64,000 nt of DNA from [Phialemoniopsis] sp. UDSM-2020 (Eukaryota > Ascomycota > Sordariomycetes > Thyridiales > Thyridiaceae): contig JAEILZ010000002.1 in the NCBI GenBank assembly GCA_018873225.1, forward strand, positions 5,518,001 to 5,582,000, given 5' to 3'. Positions 44,838-55,534 of the stretch are shown here, piece by piece; within the stretch, counting starts at the first letter, position 1, and each line of letters opens with the position of its first letter. The position numbers were made by a program, and so were the translations under genes. Under the pieces are notes generated by a model that made no database searches, had not been told where the DNA came from, and was given only the letters and a program-made list of their open reading frames with translations.

Positions 44838-46385
44838 CTAGATCGCCTTCCCGCCAGCCTGCGCCTCCAACTCCTCTTCCACCTTCGCCCAGAGGCCCTT
44901 CTGCCGGAACCCGGAGATCCAGTAGTTGCCCTTCTCGTCCTTGCCGCTGATCGGCCAACCCTCTGGGAACGCCGGGTCCTGCACGCTGTGGATGTACGAC
45001 GCCCGCAGCGGCGTCTCCCTTGGCGTCCGGGCCGCCAGCCCAAAGTCAAAGTCAAAGAGGCCCGCCCGCTGCCAGTTGGAGTAGAAGAGGTTGTACATGC
45101 CGCTGTCGCCAAAGAAGACGGGCGTCCGCATCGACGCGTTGAACTCGCGCTGCAGCGCCGCGTACGCCTCGACCTGCTCGCGCGTCCCTTGCTCGTTGAT
45201 CGCCTTGCGGAACTGCAGCGCCAGCCAGCTCAGCGGCTTGCCGAGGATCTCGCTCGCCGGCAGGAGCACCGTCGGGAAGCCCAGCGCCATCGAGATGAAC
45301 GGCCGGCCCGGCGGGGTAAGCAGGTCGTTGGCCAGCACGCGCCGCAGCGACATGGCGTTCTGCGCCGCGACGACGGTCGAAGACTCGGCGCCCATGTGGC
45401 TGCAGCACACGCGCGTCCACCACGCGACGAGCACGTCGCCCTCGGTCACGAACGGAACCGTCTCCTCCCCTGCAGCTGCAGCTTCCGCTGCAAGCTCGGC
45501 GCGCACGTCCGCGACCATCTTCTGCCAGAAGGGCGCGGGGATGCACACCATGCGCGTCTCCTTGGGGCCCAGCAGGCCCATCACGTTGCGCGCGACGTAG
45601 CCCGCCATGCCCATGTTGCCCACGCGCCGGTCGGCCAGTATATGCTTCTCCGTGGCGTGCTTGCCGAACTCGGCGAGCGGGTCCGTGTCGAAGCCGATCG
45701 GCTCGGGAATCTCGTCGTCGCGGCCCTCCAGCGCGAGCATCCAGCCCTCCACGATGGCCTTTTTGCCCATGGCGTCGAAAGCTAAGTGCGGCCAGCACAG
45801 GGAGACGGTCGTGGCGTCGCGGAAGGTCGTGACGTGTAGGCCCAACGTGGGCCGGTCTGTCGTCAGCCACGAGTCGAGTGATAAGGTCTTGTTGCCGGCG
45901 CGCGAGAGCTCCGACAGCTCCTCTGGGTCGCCGACGACAGCGGCACTGGTCAGGCCGTCCGGCTTGGGAATCTTGGAGCCCACGGGATGCTCTGCTATCG
46001 GCATGTCGTGGTGAGTATGCGTGAAGGCCAGCGCTGGCCGATCAGGCGTGAACTCGGCGGGCACATGGTATTCTACTCCGCCTTGCGCCTGTATTGCAAT
46101 ATGTCAGTGGGAATTGCGAAGCGAAAAAGCTGATGGAAAAAGGAGGCATACATTCTTCCTGATCCGAGCTCCAAGCTTCTTGTAGCCTTTCCGTTGGATA
46201 AGCCGTGTCAAAGACTCGCGCAGCTTCTCTGGGTCCAAGGCATCGTCAAAGGCGAGGAGAGTGTAGACAATGACTGTCTTCCACATAAAGCCATCCTCGA
46301 ACCAATGCAGGGGTATCACTTGGTCGGTAGGAACGATGGGCACCTCGGTACCGAGACCCAGCAGCTTCTTGATCTGCATAGCCAT
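44838..46385 (-). CDS. BAHD-type acyltransferase (cluster tailoring enzyme)
   Basis: Exons 46385-46152 and 46088-44838 (63-nt intron, joining IRKN to AQGGVEYHVP) give 494 residues. The start MAMQIKKLLGLG fits the family N-terminus (LLGLG...PTDQVIPLHWFED); an upstream in-frame ATG at 46511 would add a hydrophobic stretch and is considered less likely. The catalytic HxxxD motif is WPHLAFDAM near residue 178. The structural DFGWG motif is represented by FDFDFGLAA. Such fungal enzymes (PF02458) transfer acetyl or longer acyl groups from CoA to a hydroxyl on a metabolite. Its position beside the PKS-NRPS cluster suggests product acylation, as acetyltransferases do in cytochalasan clusters. Confidence 0.85.
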
Positions 46386-47782
46386 TTGGGAACCAAGAAT
46401 TACTAACACGAGTGGCACGAGGTAGGAAAAGAAACACAGTAAGAGTCTAGCAGTTGGGTCGAGTAACCGGTGAATACCACCGATGAGGTGGAGAGCACAA
46501 TTCTGGAGCATCAACCGCCATTATGGGAACAATGCAGCCAGCGTTTTACCATTGATGAATAGTCCCAAGATACTAGGGGTTTTCGCCAGGGTATCACGAC
46601 GATTGTTGTCTCCGGAAATTGCAACACGTCTGCAGTGTTCCCCTGCAAGTGGATGTTAGAAAGGTTGACAGGTCTGGATCAGTCTTGACCTAAGCTACTA
46701 ACAGACTGAATAATTCTTATACCCGTAGGTAGTGGGATAATCCTGGGTGATCGGTTAAGTATTGAGGTACATCGAGAAGAAAAAAACCGTCAAGAGATCT
46801 GTCACCCAGCTTGCCCTGCAGCCAACATTTTTCTGCAGCAAGGGTTCACTTGCGCGGACGTCTAGACTAACATCACTAATTAGCATCTGTTAGCCTCTTT
46901 GGACCTAAGTCGGGTTCCCGCGCCGCACGCGCCGCAGGTTATTTCTCTCCGGGGCGAATATCGTCAAACCGGGATCCAACCTAAATAGGACATGGGCCTG
47001 CCGATCTCGATCCGCCTGGGCTGATGCAGACAAGGCTGTCCAGACGCGGCGCATGGCGATTAATCTGCTCTGTACACCGCCTGGCCGCTTAGGGCGGCAC
47101 CTAAGGATGAAAAGTCGAGAGAGCTCTGGATCGATGGTGGCAATTATATCGACCCCTATTCCACAAGCAACTCAGAGCACCTTTTTACCCGGTCGTACCA
47201 ACCGACCCCTTGGCTTGGATATAAATTTGTCCCAGCATTGTGGGTGGGATTCAAAGCAAACATCTGGAGCGACCCCAAACCACGGCCTGGCTGGGAAATT
47301 CGCCCCTGCAGTAAATCCCTACTTGTACGGTAAATTGGTGGTCAGGGTGCTCCTGGGACGACAAATCTGTAGTGGCATGAAGCAGGTGATGGGAAATGCA
47401 GACTCGGCAGATAAAAATCCACTTGTCACCAACGGCAGGTTTCACTAGCAGAGCCTTTGGATGCACGTACATGGGAGGACCCCAGCCAGGACCCATCTTC
47501 CCAGCCCAAAATCTCAACGGCTTCGCTCCGCGTCCGCGACGCCCTACCAGGCCCTGAACCCTGTACAAAGTGGTAATGAGACAACGGCGTTTCCACATTG
47601 GGCCCCAGGAACAGAGAAGTGGCTTGAGGACTGCCGATCAGTTCACGGGAGAAGAATGGCACCCCAATTAGGAGAGATATATGTATTGGTAGGCTTTCCT
47701 CTTTCATCTTGGCTTGCAGGAGAAGTGCCGTTGTTGTGTCTGTGTGTCATTCTTTCCGACGTTCGGTAGTGACAGGGAAAAC
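46386..47782. other. Intergenic region containing MITE copy B
   Basis: 1.4 kb between two divergent start codons. Apart from the element at 46646-46813 no gene is seen. GTCTCCGGAAATTGCAAC near 46609 resembles TATCGGAAATTTC upstream of the MFS gene (49881-49893), a possible shared regulator site. Confidence 0.5.
46646..46813 (+). mobile_element. MITE copy B (168 bp) with 5-bp target duplication
   Basis: The left end is CAAGTGGATGTTAG; the right end read inward is CAAGCTGGGTGACAG. Both continue into TTGAC blocks. CCCTG flanks both sides (46641-46645 and 46814-46818), a perfect 5-bp duplication. The core GGTAGTGGGATAATCCTGGG is shared with copy C. The element sits about 260 bp upstream of the acyltransferase start. 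Confidence 0.87.
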
Positions 47783-48908
47783 ATGGCCAAGGCAGATCCG
47801 GAACTCTGGGGAGAATACGCCGTTGGGGCCTTTGTCATCCTCCTTCGATTCGCTTGCCGCTGGTATGTCGTCGGCATCAACAACTTTGGCCTCGAGGATG
47901 TCTTTATGGGCATTGCTTTGCTCTGCTACAGCACCATCACCGCCCTGATCCATCTCATCACCACGTATGGAGCGACCATTGGCCAGAACGCCGAGTCGGT
48001 GTTGCTGCTGCCGCCGGAGATGGTGGCCAGCTTCGAGATCGGCCAGAAGCTGACCTTTGCCGACTGGATCATCTATCTCTTTTACGTGTGGTCTCTCAAG
48101 TCGGCGGTCCTGACGCTGATGCACAGGCTGTCCAAGGGTCTTCATGGTCCCGAGCTGGCCTGGAAGATTGTCGTGGGCTACACTGTCGTGGCCTTCTTTG
48201 GTGCCTTCTTGTCACACATTTGTGTGTGCCTCCCGGTCCACAAGTCCTGGCAAGTCGTGCCGTATCCTGGAGGTAAGATAGTCTAGAGTCATAGAGGGTC
48301 GAAGTCACACAAGCCAAACCCGCATACTGATCAATCTCGACAATACAGACCAGTGCGCCATGCGCAATCTCAACTACTACCTCATCACCTTCTTCAACGC
48401 GAGCACCGACGTCGCCATCATCGCCCTGCCCATGCCCGTCATCTTCAAGGCCAAGATCCCGCTCTGGCGCCGCCTCCTGCTCCTCGCCCTCCTCTGCTCC
48501 GGCGCCTTCACCGTCATCGCCACCATCCTGCGCGCCTACTACTCCCTGCAGGACCTGACTCTACTCCCCGTCGCTGCGGGCTGGACCTCGCGCGAGACCT
48601 TTGTCGCTGCCGTCGCCGTGAGCATTCCGGGGATTAAACCCGTTTTCAGCAAGGCCAACTGGTTCCGCAGCCGCTCTGCCACGGCTGAGGGTGCGTACAA
48701 GTATGGGAGCGGCGGCAACGAGCTGCGGACCATTGGGGGCAGCGGCGGACCGGCTATCAGCTTCGGCTCGCAAGGTGGTGGGAAGTGGCCCGTCGGGGCG
48801 AGGGGCAAGGAGATCAAGGGCACGCGTCTGTCGTCGGACGGCGGCAGCGAGGACTTTATTATCTCCGGGCCCGGGGATCAGGCTCGCTCGACGAGGCAGG
48901 ATATATGA
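47783..48908 (+). CDS. Rhodopsin-like (PTH11/SAT4-type) integral membrane protein
   Basis: Exons 47783-48272 and 48349-48908 (76-nt intron, joining VPYPG to DQCAMRNLNYYLI) give 349 residues. About seven hydrophobic segments are visible, beginning with YAVGAFVILLRFACRWYV and followed by FMGIALLCYSTITALIHLI and WKIVVGYTVVAFFGAFLSHI. The CxxxxxxxC-type extracellular Cys pair and the KIPLWRRLLLLALLCSGAFTVIATILRAYY block are the signature of the fungal rhodopsin domain (PF20684). A Ser/Gly-rich cytoplasmic tail follows. Members include non-CFEM PTH11-like receptors; no CFEM cysteines are present here. Ligand and role are unknown; whether it belongs to the cluster is uncertain. Confidence 0.82.
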
Positions 48909-50088
48909 GAGTGATACACGTTGCCTTAACTGCGCGAGTCGGAGAGGCATGCTGTGAGACCTCGGACTCGTTCACTTCTACTCTGTCATTATCGATACTC
49001 TTTTGTATACATAGCATAGCAAAGCGTGCATATTTCAGTTCGATACACAATACAAGCAGTCAGTCAATGATAGTTCGTTTGTCAGTACAGGTCATGTGCA
49101 TATAATGATGCTTCATCAGACCTGATGAATATTCGATCACTCTATACTTAATTCCAAATAGGATAGACGTTATGGTCTGAATAGTAATTAGATGCTTTCT
49201 GCCTACCAGCATGGTTTTCCAAACTGTACGCTCGAAGGCTGATCTCCATGGAATATGATTGCACAATCTCGCATTTGAACGCATTGTAAGAAACGTCAGA
49301 TACCCAGCATGGGATTTCCTTACTTCATTAGAATGTGTCTTTCCTGGCGTTGATTTTAGGAAGTGAAAGTAGCGAAATATTGTGAAAGAAAAGGTTGGCT
49401 TCTCTTTAATATTCTCCCGAATAGCAATACTTCTGTCATTATTATGCTCTCGGGTATATCAGTTGGCAACCATGTAATACTTAGAAGGCAGTCTCAATGA
49501 CTAAGAAATAGCCCGAGAGCCTACAGTTGGCTCTGGGAAGTTAGATGAAGGCCGAGTCTTTATTGATGCTAACTTGCCGTTGTCCCAGACCGAGTGAGTG
49601 GTAACCCGTCCAATCTCGGTATCAAATTTGGGACAATATGAAGATGAGAAGTATCACCCTACGCAGCAGAGAGACACACAGATCAGATGAACATGCATTA
49701 GATAATACTTAACTCTATTGGTAAAAGCTAGGAAAGTGCATGTCCAGCTTCATCTGACGGGTCGGGTGCGTCAGTCAGCTGCATGCGCAAAAGAAAACCA
49801 AAACCCTGCGAGGAGGGATTCAAACCCTCCGCGCCGGTCCTGCAGAAAGAGGATGCAGTCAGCTGTGCTTGTGCCGCAGTATCGGAAATTTCACTTGGCC
49901 TTAAAAATACCGACTTCCTGCAGAAAATCGGCCAAGCTATCTGCAATTGACCTTTTTTTGCGACAGAGTTCCATGGTGGCTGCTCGCACCTCCATTTGCT
50001 CCATTTGCGTGTATTCACAATTGAGCCCCACGAGTTTTCTATCATCATATCTCAACCCCAGCGTCGCCTATCACCACTACTAGTAATC
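48909..50088. other. AT-richer intergenic region
   Basis: 1.2 kb with no gene seen, noticeably AT-rich between about 49.0 and 49.7 kb. It includes the tRNA-like sequence at 49806-49879 and a CCCGAATAG string near 49417 similar to the repeats in the 58.1-kb promoter. Confidence 0.55.
49806..49879 (-). tRNA. tRNA-like sequence, possibly a pseudogene
   Basis: On the minus strand, AAGCACAGCTG (10/11 match to the A box) and GGTTTGAATCC (10/11 match to the B box) are spaced 44 nt apart, as in real tRNAs. The T arm is perfect (GAGGG-TTTGAAT-CCCTC), and the ends CTGCGGC and CTCGCAG pair at six of seven positions. The D arm is weak and the anticodon stem gives an eight-base loop, so no amino acid can be assigned. 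It is either a degenerate tRNA gene or a tRNA-derived repeat head. Confidence 0.3.
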
Positions 50089-51938
50089 ATGTCGGACACG
50101 ACAATGACACAGAAAGATGCGGATGCTCCGGTCCCGGAGTCCAAAGAAGCCTCCTCAATTGATGCCTCCCAGGATGCGACCAAGGAAAAGAAGAGCCCGG
50201 CAGTCTTTGACAAGGGGCCGAGGTTCTTTGCCATTTTGTTTGTTCTAGCCCTTACCAGTCTTCTCACATCCTTGGAAGCGACTATCACTTCGACCGTGAT
50301 GCCATCCATTGTTGCGGAGCTGGAGGGAGGGGAAGATTACATCTGGATTTCCAACGCCTACTTCTTGACCATGTAAGTCTCTAATCCCTGGTGTCTTACT
50401 GATCCGGGGACTAACTGGAGTAGGACTTCCCTTTTACCCATGTTTGGCCAGCTGGCAAACGTCTTTGGTCGCCGGTGGCCCATGATTGTATCTGTGGCCC
50501 TCTTTATGCTTGGAAGTGGTGTATCTGGCGGGTAAGTTGCTGCTTCACTTCACCATTCCAGGAACCTCGAAGGGATTGCTAAACTGGGCAAACGCACAGA
50601 GCCAAGAACATGGCCTCCATGATCGGCGGCCGAGCGGTTCAAGGTATTGGAGGCTCGGGCATTGGCGTTCTCTGTGAGATGATCATCTGCGACCTGGTAC
50701 CACTTCGTGAAAGGGGCACCTACTTGGGCATGGTGCTCGGCATGGTCGGCCTGGGAGCTGCTCTCGGCCCCCTGTTTGGTGGACTCCTTGTCAGCTATAG
50801 CACATGGCGCTGGGCTTTCTACATGGGCTTGCCTATCGGCGGTGCATCGCTGGTACTGCTCTATCTCTTCTTGCACGTCAAGTACGACAAATCTTCGACG
50901 TTGGCCACGAAGCTGTCGAAGCTCGATTGGCTCGGCAACGCCGTGTTCATCGGTGGCACCACCCCGGTGCTCATCGCCCTCAGCTGGGCCGGAGGCAAAT
51001 ACGCGTGGTCTGCCTATCAGGTCCTCGTACCGCTCATTGTCGGCCTGGTCGCGATGGGAGTATTCATCTGGCTCCAGACCGTTACCCGCCTCGTGCCGAA
51101 CCCCATCATGCCCATCCACCTCTTCAGCCACTCCGTCACTGCCCTTGTTTTCGTCCTTACCTTCCTCCACGGCATGATCACCATGTGGGCGTACTTCTTC
51201 CTGCCCGTCTACTTCCAGGGCGTCCTCGGCGCGAGCGCCTACCGATCAGGCATCATGCTCCTGCCCACCATCCTCGCCCTCCTGCCCGCCGCCATCCTCG
51301 GCGGCGGCCTGCTCACCAAGTTCGGCCTCTACAAGCCCATCCTCTTCGCCTCCTTCGCCCTCATCGTCGTCGGCTTCGGCCTCTTCTCCATCCTCGACGA
51401 GAACTCGAGCCAGGGCGCCTGGGTCGGCTTCCAGGTCGTCGAGTCCTTCGGCGCCGGCCTCGCCCTGGCCGCCCTGCTCCCGGCCCTGCTGGCCCCGCTG
51501 ACCGACAAGGACACGGCGCTGGCGACGAGCGCCTGGGCTTTTATGCGCAGCTTCGGCGTCATGTGGGGCGTCGCTGTCGCGGGCACCATCTACTCGAACC
51601 GTGCGTCCCAACTCGCGGGCGCAGGCGGAATACCGAGCGACCCGGCCGTCGCGGCGCACTTTATGGCCGGCGGCGCGTACGCGGCGGCCGAGCCGCACTA
51701 CCTCGACTCGCTGTCGGCGCAGACGCGCGCCGAGGTCATCGCCGTGCAGGCGAGCGCGCTGCAGCGGTCGTGGCAGGTCGCCATCGCCTTTGGCGGGGTG
51801 GGCGTCATTGCCGCGGCCGTCATGAAGCAGGTCGCGCTGCGCAAGGAGAACGACACGGAGTTTGGCATGACGGAGAAGAAGGTGGATAAGCCTACTGAGG
51901 AGGAGGGTAGGGGTACGGAGTCGCCTGCTGCGTCGTGA
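50089..51938 (+). CDS. MFS drug/toxin efflux transporter (DHA/TRI12-like)
   Basis: Exons 50089-50372, 50424-50531 and 50600-51938 give 576 residues. After a charged N-terminus the hydrophobic core contains motif LEATITSTVMPSIVAEL (motif D1-like), motif A GQLANVFGRRWPMI between helices 2 and 3, motif B RAVQGIGGSGIG in helix 4, and motif C GLGAALGPLFGG in helix 5, the antiporter signature. This pattern and the length indicate a proton-coupled efflux pump with 12-14 helices. Beside the Zn2Cys6 gene and PKS-NRPS genes it most likely exports the cluster product for self-protection. The C-terminus is acidic and cytoplasmic. Confidence 0.9.
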
Positions 51939-52123
51939 TATCGTTTCCGTGTTCGAGTATTGTGTGTTTCCTGTCAATAAAGTTGCAAAGAGTACATGTA
52001 CCACTCATTAGATATAGCATAGCCAGACTAGCATTTCGCGATTTGCTTCTTGAAACAAGTCTCTCGTTTCTTTGCACACTGCACAATATATTTTGACATA
52101 GAATTCTTTTCTCATGAATTGTC

Positions 52124-53548
52124 CTAGTCATCAAGGAACTTCATTGAGTCCTTGATACTGGCTCGTATCGACTCTACGTACGACTTGCCTCCTCGCCGTG
52201 ACTTGACATCCTCCTGTTCCATAACAGTCCAGAACAACTGTGCTCGGTCCGCACGGGAGAATATCCCCGGGGTGGCAGAGCTAACTGTCTCGCCCGAAAG
52301 AGTGTATTCGGTTGGAATGCCCATGCAGCGCTCCATGGTCCGCACCTGGCCTTGGATGGCATCGAGGATGCCCGTGGCATACGTTTTGAGCGGCATGTCC
52401 TGGAGCGTCGATATGCCGCCAATGCGGAGAACCGACTTCACTTTGACGGACTTAAACGAGGCCGGCGGCAAGTCGCAGATGAATTCGTAGATGGTGTGGA
52501 ATAACGAGTCGAAGAGCCTCATTAATGCAAGGTAGCTCGAGAGAGCAAGGAGTACAACCTCCGTGCTGAGAGTATCCACACTCTGTGTAAGTGTTTGACC
52601 CGCAGGCTGCGTCAGGCTTTGAATTATCTCGATGAACTTTGTGCTGCATGTAAGAAGTAATGCGGCTGGGTTCTCGGCTTGTTCTGCGCCCGCACCCTCC
52701 TCCTTGCAGCCTTGCACGACTTTGACGGGATCCGAGTAGTAGGCGTCTATCGCGGCAATGCGCTGGTCCATCTCCTCCCGAAAGCGCATCAGCGAGCTTG
52801 CTGGACTGATGCATTGTGGGAGGGAACTTTGGGGGAAGACCGCGCTGTCGCATGGGTCAAGGAGCGGGTCAAGATCCATGTCGAGCGCGGAGCTGCTGGA
52901 GTCTCGGCCCATATCGAGCATCGCATCGATCTCATCGTCCGCACTGAGTAGCCCCTGAAGCGGTGGTGCGCCGCTCAATTGGTCCAGGGCGAAGATGTCC
53001 TCGCCGGCCGCAGCAGGGCTCTGCTCAATCGAAGATGATCCGAAGAGGACGGCATTGTCACCCGGTTCCCCCCAGAAGTCTGCCTGTGCTCCGTCATGAA
53101 CCAAGAGGTTGGCTGGTGCCTGCGCCTGCACGGTCTTGCCAGCAAGGTCTGATGCCGCGATACCGTCAAGCCACCGGTCCCACGAAGTGCGCATGTCGGC
53201 CCTGTACCGCGGTGCTCTCGTGGGCGCAGTGGTCACCGCCGGCGGGGTCTCTACTGCTATCGCAGGCGTATGAGGCTCGACATGGTTCACGTCTCGCACG
53301 GATGCCGGCATGCGATGCCGCCGTGCCGCGCCGGGCGAAGAGAGACCGGCGGGGCTCGCTGCGGGGCGCCCATCGAGGTTGCGCTGCTTCGGCGGTCTTC
53401 CGGGGTGGCCCGGGGCGCCTGTCACGCACCGCGCGCCGATGTGGTCGCAGCGGGCGCAAGACGCCGTGCTGTTCTCGGCGCGAAGGCAGCGCACTCGCTT
53501 GGCTCTGCACTGGTCGCACGCAGAGCGCTTGATGGCCGGCTTGAGCAT
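52124..53548 (-). CDS. Zn2Cys6 transcription factor, probable cluster regulator
   Basis: An intronless 474-residue protein beginning MLKPAIKRSACDQCRAKRVRC. The binuclear zinc cluster is C-x2-C-x6-C-x9-C-x2-C-x6-C near residues 11-41, with a basic linker (GHPGRPPKQRN) as in AflR-type regulators. The centre is acidic and Ser-rich, a likely activation region, and the C-terminal helical part (ALSSYLALMRLFDSLF) matches the AflR-like regulatory domain. Such factors drive their own biosynthetic cluster. The gene is tail to tail with the MFS transporter (185 bp) and lies 0.4 kb downstream of the enoyl reductase in tandem. Candidate binding sites are the CCGAAT repeats at 58126-58243. Confidence 0.85.
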   Translation of the reverse strand: MLKPAIKRSACDQCRAKRVRCLRAENSTASCARCDHIGARCVTGAPGHPGRPPKQRNLDGRPAASPAGLSSPGAARRHRMPASVRDVNHVEPHTPAIAVETPPAVTTAPTRAPRYRADMRTSWDRWLDGIAASDLAGKTVQAQAPANLLVHDGAQADFWGEPGDNAVLFGSSSIEQSPAAAGEDIFALDQLSGAPPLQGLLSADDEIDAMLDMGRDSSSSALDMDLDPLLDPCDSAVFPQSSLPQCISPASSLMRFREEMDQRIAAIDAYYSDPVKVVQGCKEEGAGAEQAENPAALLLTCSTKFIEIIQSLTQPAGQTLTQSVDTLSTEVVLLALSSYLALMRLFDSLFHTIYEFICDLPPASFKSVKVKSVLRIGGISTLQDMPLKTYATGILDAIQGQVRTMERCMGIPTEYTLSGETVSSATPGIFSRADRAQLFWTVMEQEDVKSRRGGKSYVESIRASIKDSMKFLDD

Positions 53549-53967
53549 GATATTATCTTGATCGTCGCTGATAGAACCACGAGAGAGCTATTGCAAACTG
53601 ACAGAACTTGACATTACGACACTTGGTCCTCCTCAGTAGGATTGGCGATGTTTACAGTGGCGGTTGCAGTGGCGGTTGTTGGTGGTGGCACGGGAGCACA
53701 AAGAAACCATCCTCGGAGGGTTTGGTGGCCGCAGCCAATCAGCAAAAATAACGAGCCGCTCCCTTACCTTAGCAATCAATCTACCGATGTCAGCAAACCC
53801 AAGTCGCGTCTCACCTGACTGACTTGCGATAATTTTGCCATAGCTGGTTGACTTGTTCTCGAGCTCATGTTGTGGGGATTCATGTTTTCATTTTCGCTGC
53901 TAAACTAGAGTAGATACACTGAAAGAAAGAACCAGACGCCGTAATGCAACCCTAGTGCTGTGCTGCT
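53549..53967. other. Promoter of the Zn2Cys6 gene / 3' flank of the enoyl reductase
   Basis: 419 bp without a gene. GTGGCGGTTGCAGTGGCGGTTG near 53.66 kb is an imperfect direct repeat (two copies of the GTGGCGGTTG unit). Confidence 0.6.
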
Positions 53968-55141
53968 TCATTTTGAATCATACAACGAGAACACCAGCTT
54001 ACGAGCTGAGACCTCCTTGCGCGACAGAGACGTGATGCCCTCGATCACTTTTGGCAGGCCGCCTCGGGTCACCTGCATGGGATGTGTTTTCAGTCGCCCG
54101 GCCTCATACAAGGCAGCAAACTGTTTGATCCACGCATGCGTCCAGGCATGCAGCTCGAGGTTCTCCTTGCGGTAGTACCCTCCAGGCAGGTCCAGCTCCT
54201 CCCCGACCACCTCCAGCCCCAGGACCCAGGTCGGCTTGACAGTCTTGCGCATTGTGGCCATCAAGTCGTCCGGCAGGAGCTCAAAGCCAATGTATCTGCC
54301 GCCGCCGCGCCCAATAGCCGCGTAGCAATGGCGAATGGTGCGCGCTTCTGTGATGATGTCGAGCGCGCATTCCAGTGTGTTCTTGGTGTAAGCGCGGATG
54401 TCTTCCCCGCACGTCGGCGAGTGGTAGTCAAACGCCTTTTCTGCACCGTATTCTTCAACCAGCTTGAAGTTCTTAGGGGAGCAGGTCGTGATGACCCGGT
54501 AGCCCGACCTGAGCGGGGATTGTGTCAGTCTGTACGTCCGGAAAGGGAATGGGGGAGATCACTTACAGTTTCAATAGCTGGATAGCAAAGGTCCCGCTGG
54601 CTGTAGATCCCCCGTAGACCAGAATGAATTTGGGGTCCGTAGTGGGGTTTTCGGGCGTCCCGTCCAGCTTCATCACCCACCAGAGCGCCATCCCCACGCT
54701 CGTCGTCACGGCACAGCCTATCGAAGCCGCTTGCTCCCAGGAAAGCTTCTCGGGCACGCGCCAGATGTTGTCTGCCTTTTCGGAGATGTACTCGGCAAAT
54801 GCGCCGGACCAGGGCCGCTTACGCTGGTTTCCCATCTGAGCACCCGCGACGCGGTCACCCACTCGCAGGCCGCCGGGCGTACTGGCTACCGCTTGTCCGA
54901 CGAGCACGACGACGCCGGAAAAGTCGGAGCCGTCGACCGCCCCGGGACACGGCACGCGCGCCGGCATCTTGTAGTCGCAGTGGTTTACAGCCACCGCGTT
55001 CACCTTGATGAGCACATTTTCAGGCGGCACTTCCGGAAGGGGCAGGTTGGCGCATAGTTCGAAGCAACCAGGATTCTTAGCCGATTGCACGATAGCCTGC
55101 CGTGACGGTGGAAGTGCTGGGAGAGTAGCTGCTGTCGCCAT
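53968..55141 (-). CDS. Trans-acting enoyl reductase (MDR family) of a PKS-NRPS pathway
   Basis: Exons 55141-54567 and 54508-53968 (58-nt intron) give 371 residues. SRQAIVQSAKNPGCF...NVLIKVNAVAVNHCDYKM and VDGSDFSGVVV form the GroES-like fold of zinc-free medium-chain reductases. The nucleotide-binding motif is FILVYGGSTASGTFAIQLLKLSGYRVI, completed across the intron. Close relatives are stand-alone enoyl reductases (LovC type) that replace the inactive ER domain in fungal highly reducing PKS and PKS-NRPS enzymes. It would reduce selected alpha-beta double bonds of the growing chain with NADPH. It is divergent from the Diels-Alderase gene, sharing a 393-bp promoter. Confidence 0.9.
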
Positions 55142-55534
55142 GGTCTGATGCTGCTCAGCTCGGCGGAATAATACGATCCTCGAAATGACACCCTCTTGGA
55201 TAAGTATCGTGGCCAAGCTGAAAGGCCCTACTCTTTACTCTCACTGAAAAGTGGTCACGTCTTTCTCTTTCGGCTCGGGCCATGCATGGCCTCAGGGCCC
55301 AATCGAGTGGTGTTGAGCATTCGGACCCTGAAGGGGCAAGTCGGTACTTTTACCAGAGCTGCATAATTCCCCAAGAAACCTCGGGACTTTGTGTATCTCA
55401 TGTCAGTCAGCAGACGGAAGACCCTGCATTTTTGCTTTGATTATTGTATAAAAATTCGAGAACAGGTGACGAGATCTTTAGTATCTACACCTCTGTCTGG
55501 ACAAGGACTGGTAGCCCTGAATTTGCCCGGAACC
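55142..55534. promoter_or_regulatory. Divergent promoter between enoyl reductase and Diels-Alderase homologue
   Basis: 393 bp between start codons with several CGG triplets (GCTCGGCGGAATA near 55159, TTTCGGCTCGGG near 55268, CATTCGGACC near 55319), the half-sites preferred by Zn2Cys6 regulators. CATTCGG is the reverse of the CCGAATG repeated in the 58-kb promoter. Confidence 0.5.

Noticed and set aside
44757..45785. 342-residue open frame antisense to the acyltransferase
   Set aside because: High-GC shadow with His/Arg/Leu-biased composition; the BAHD gene occupies the other strand.
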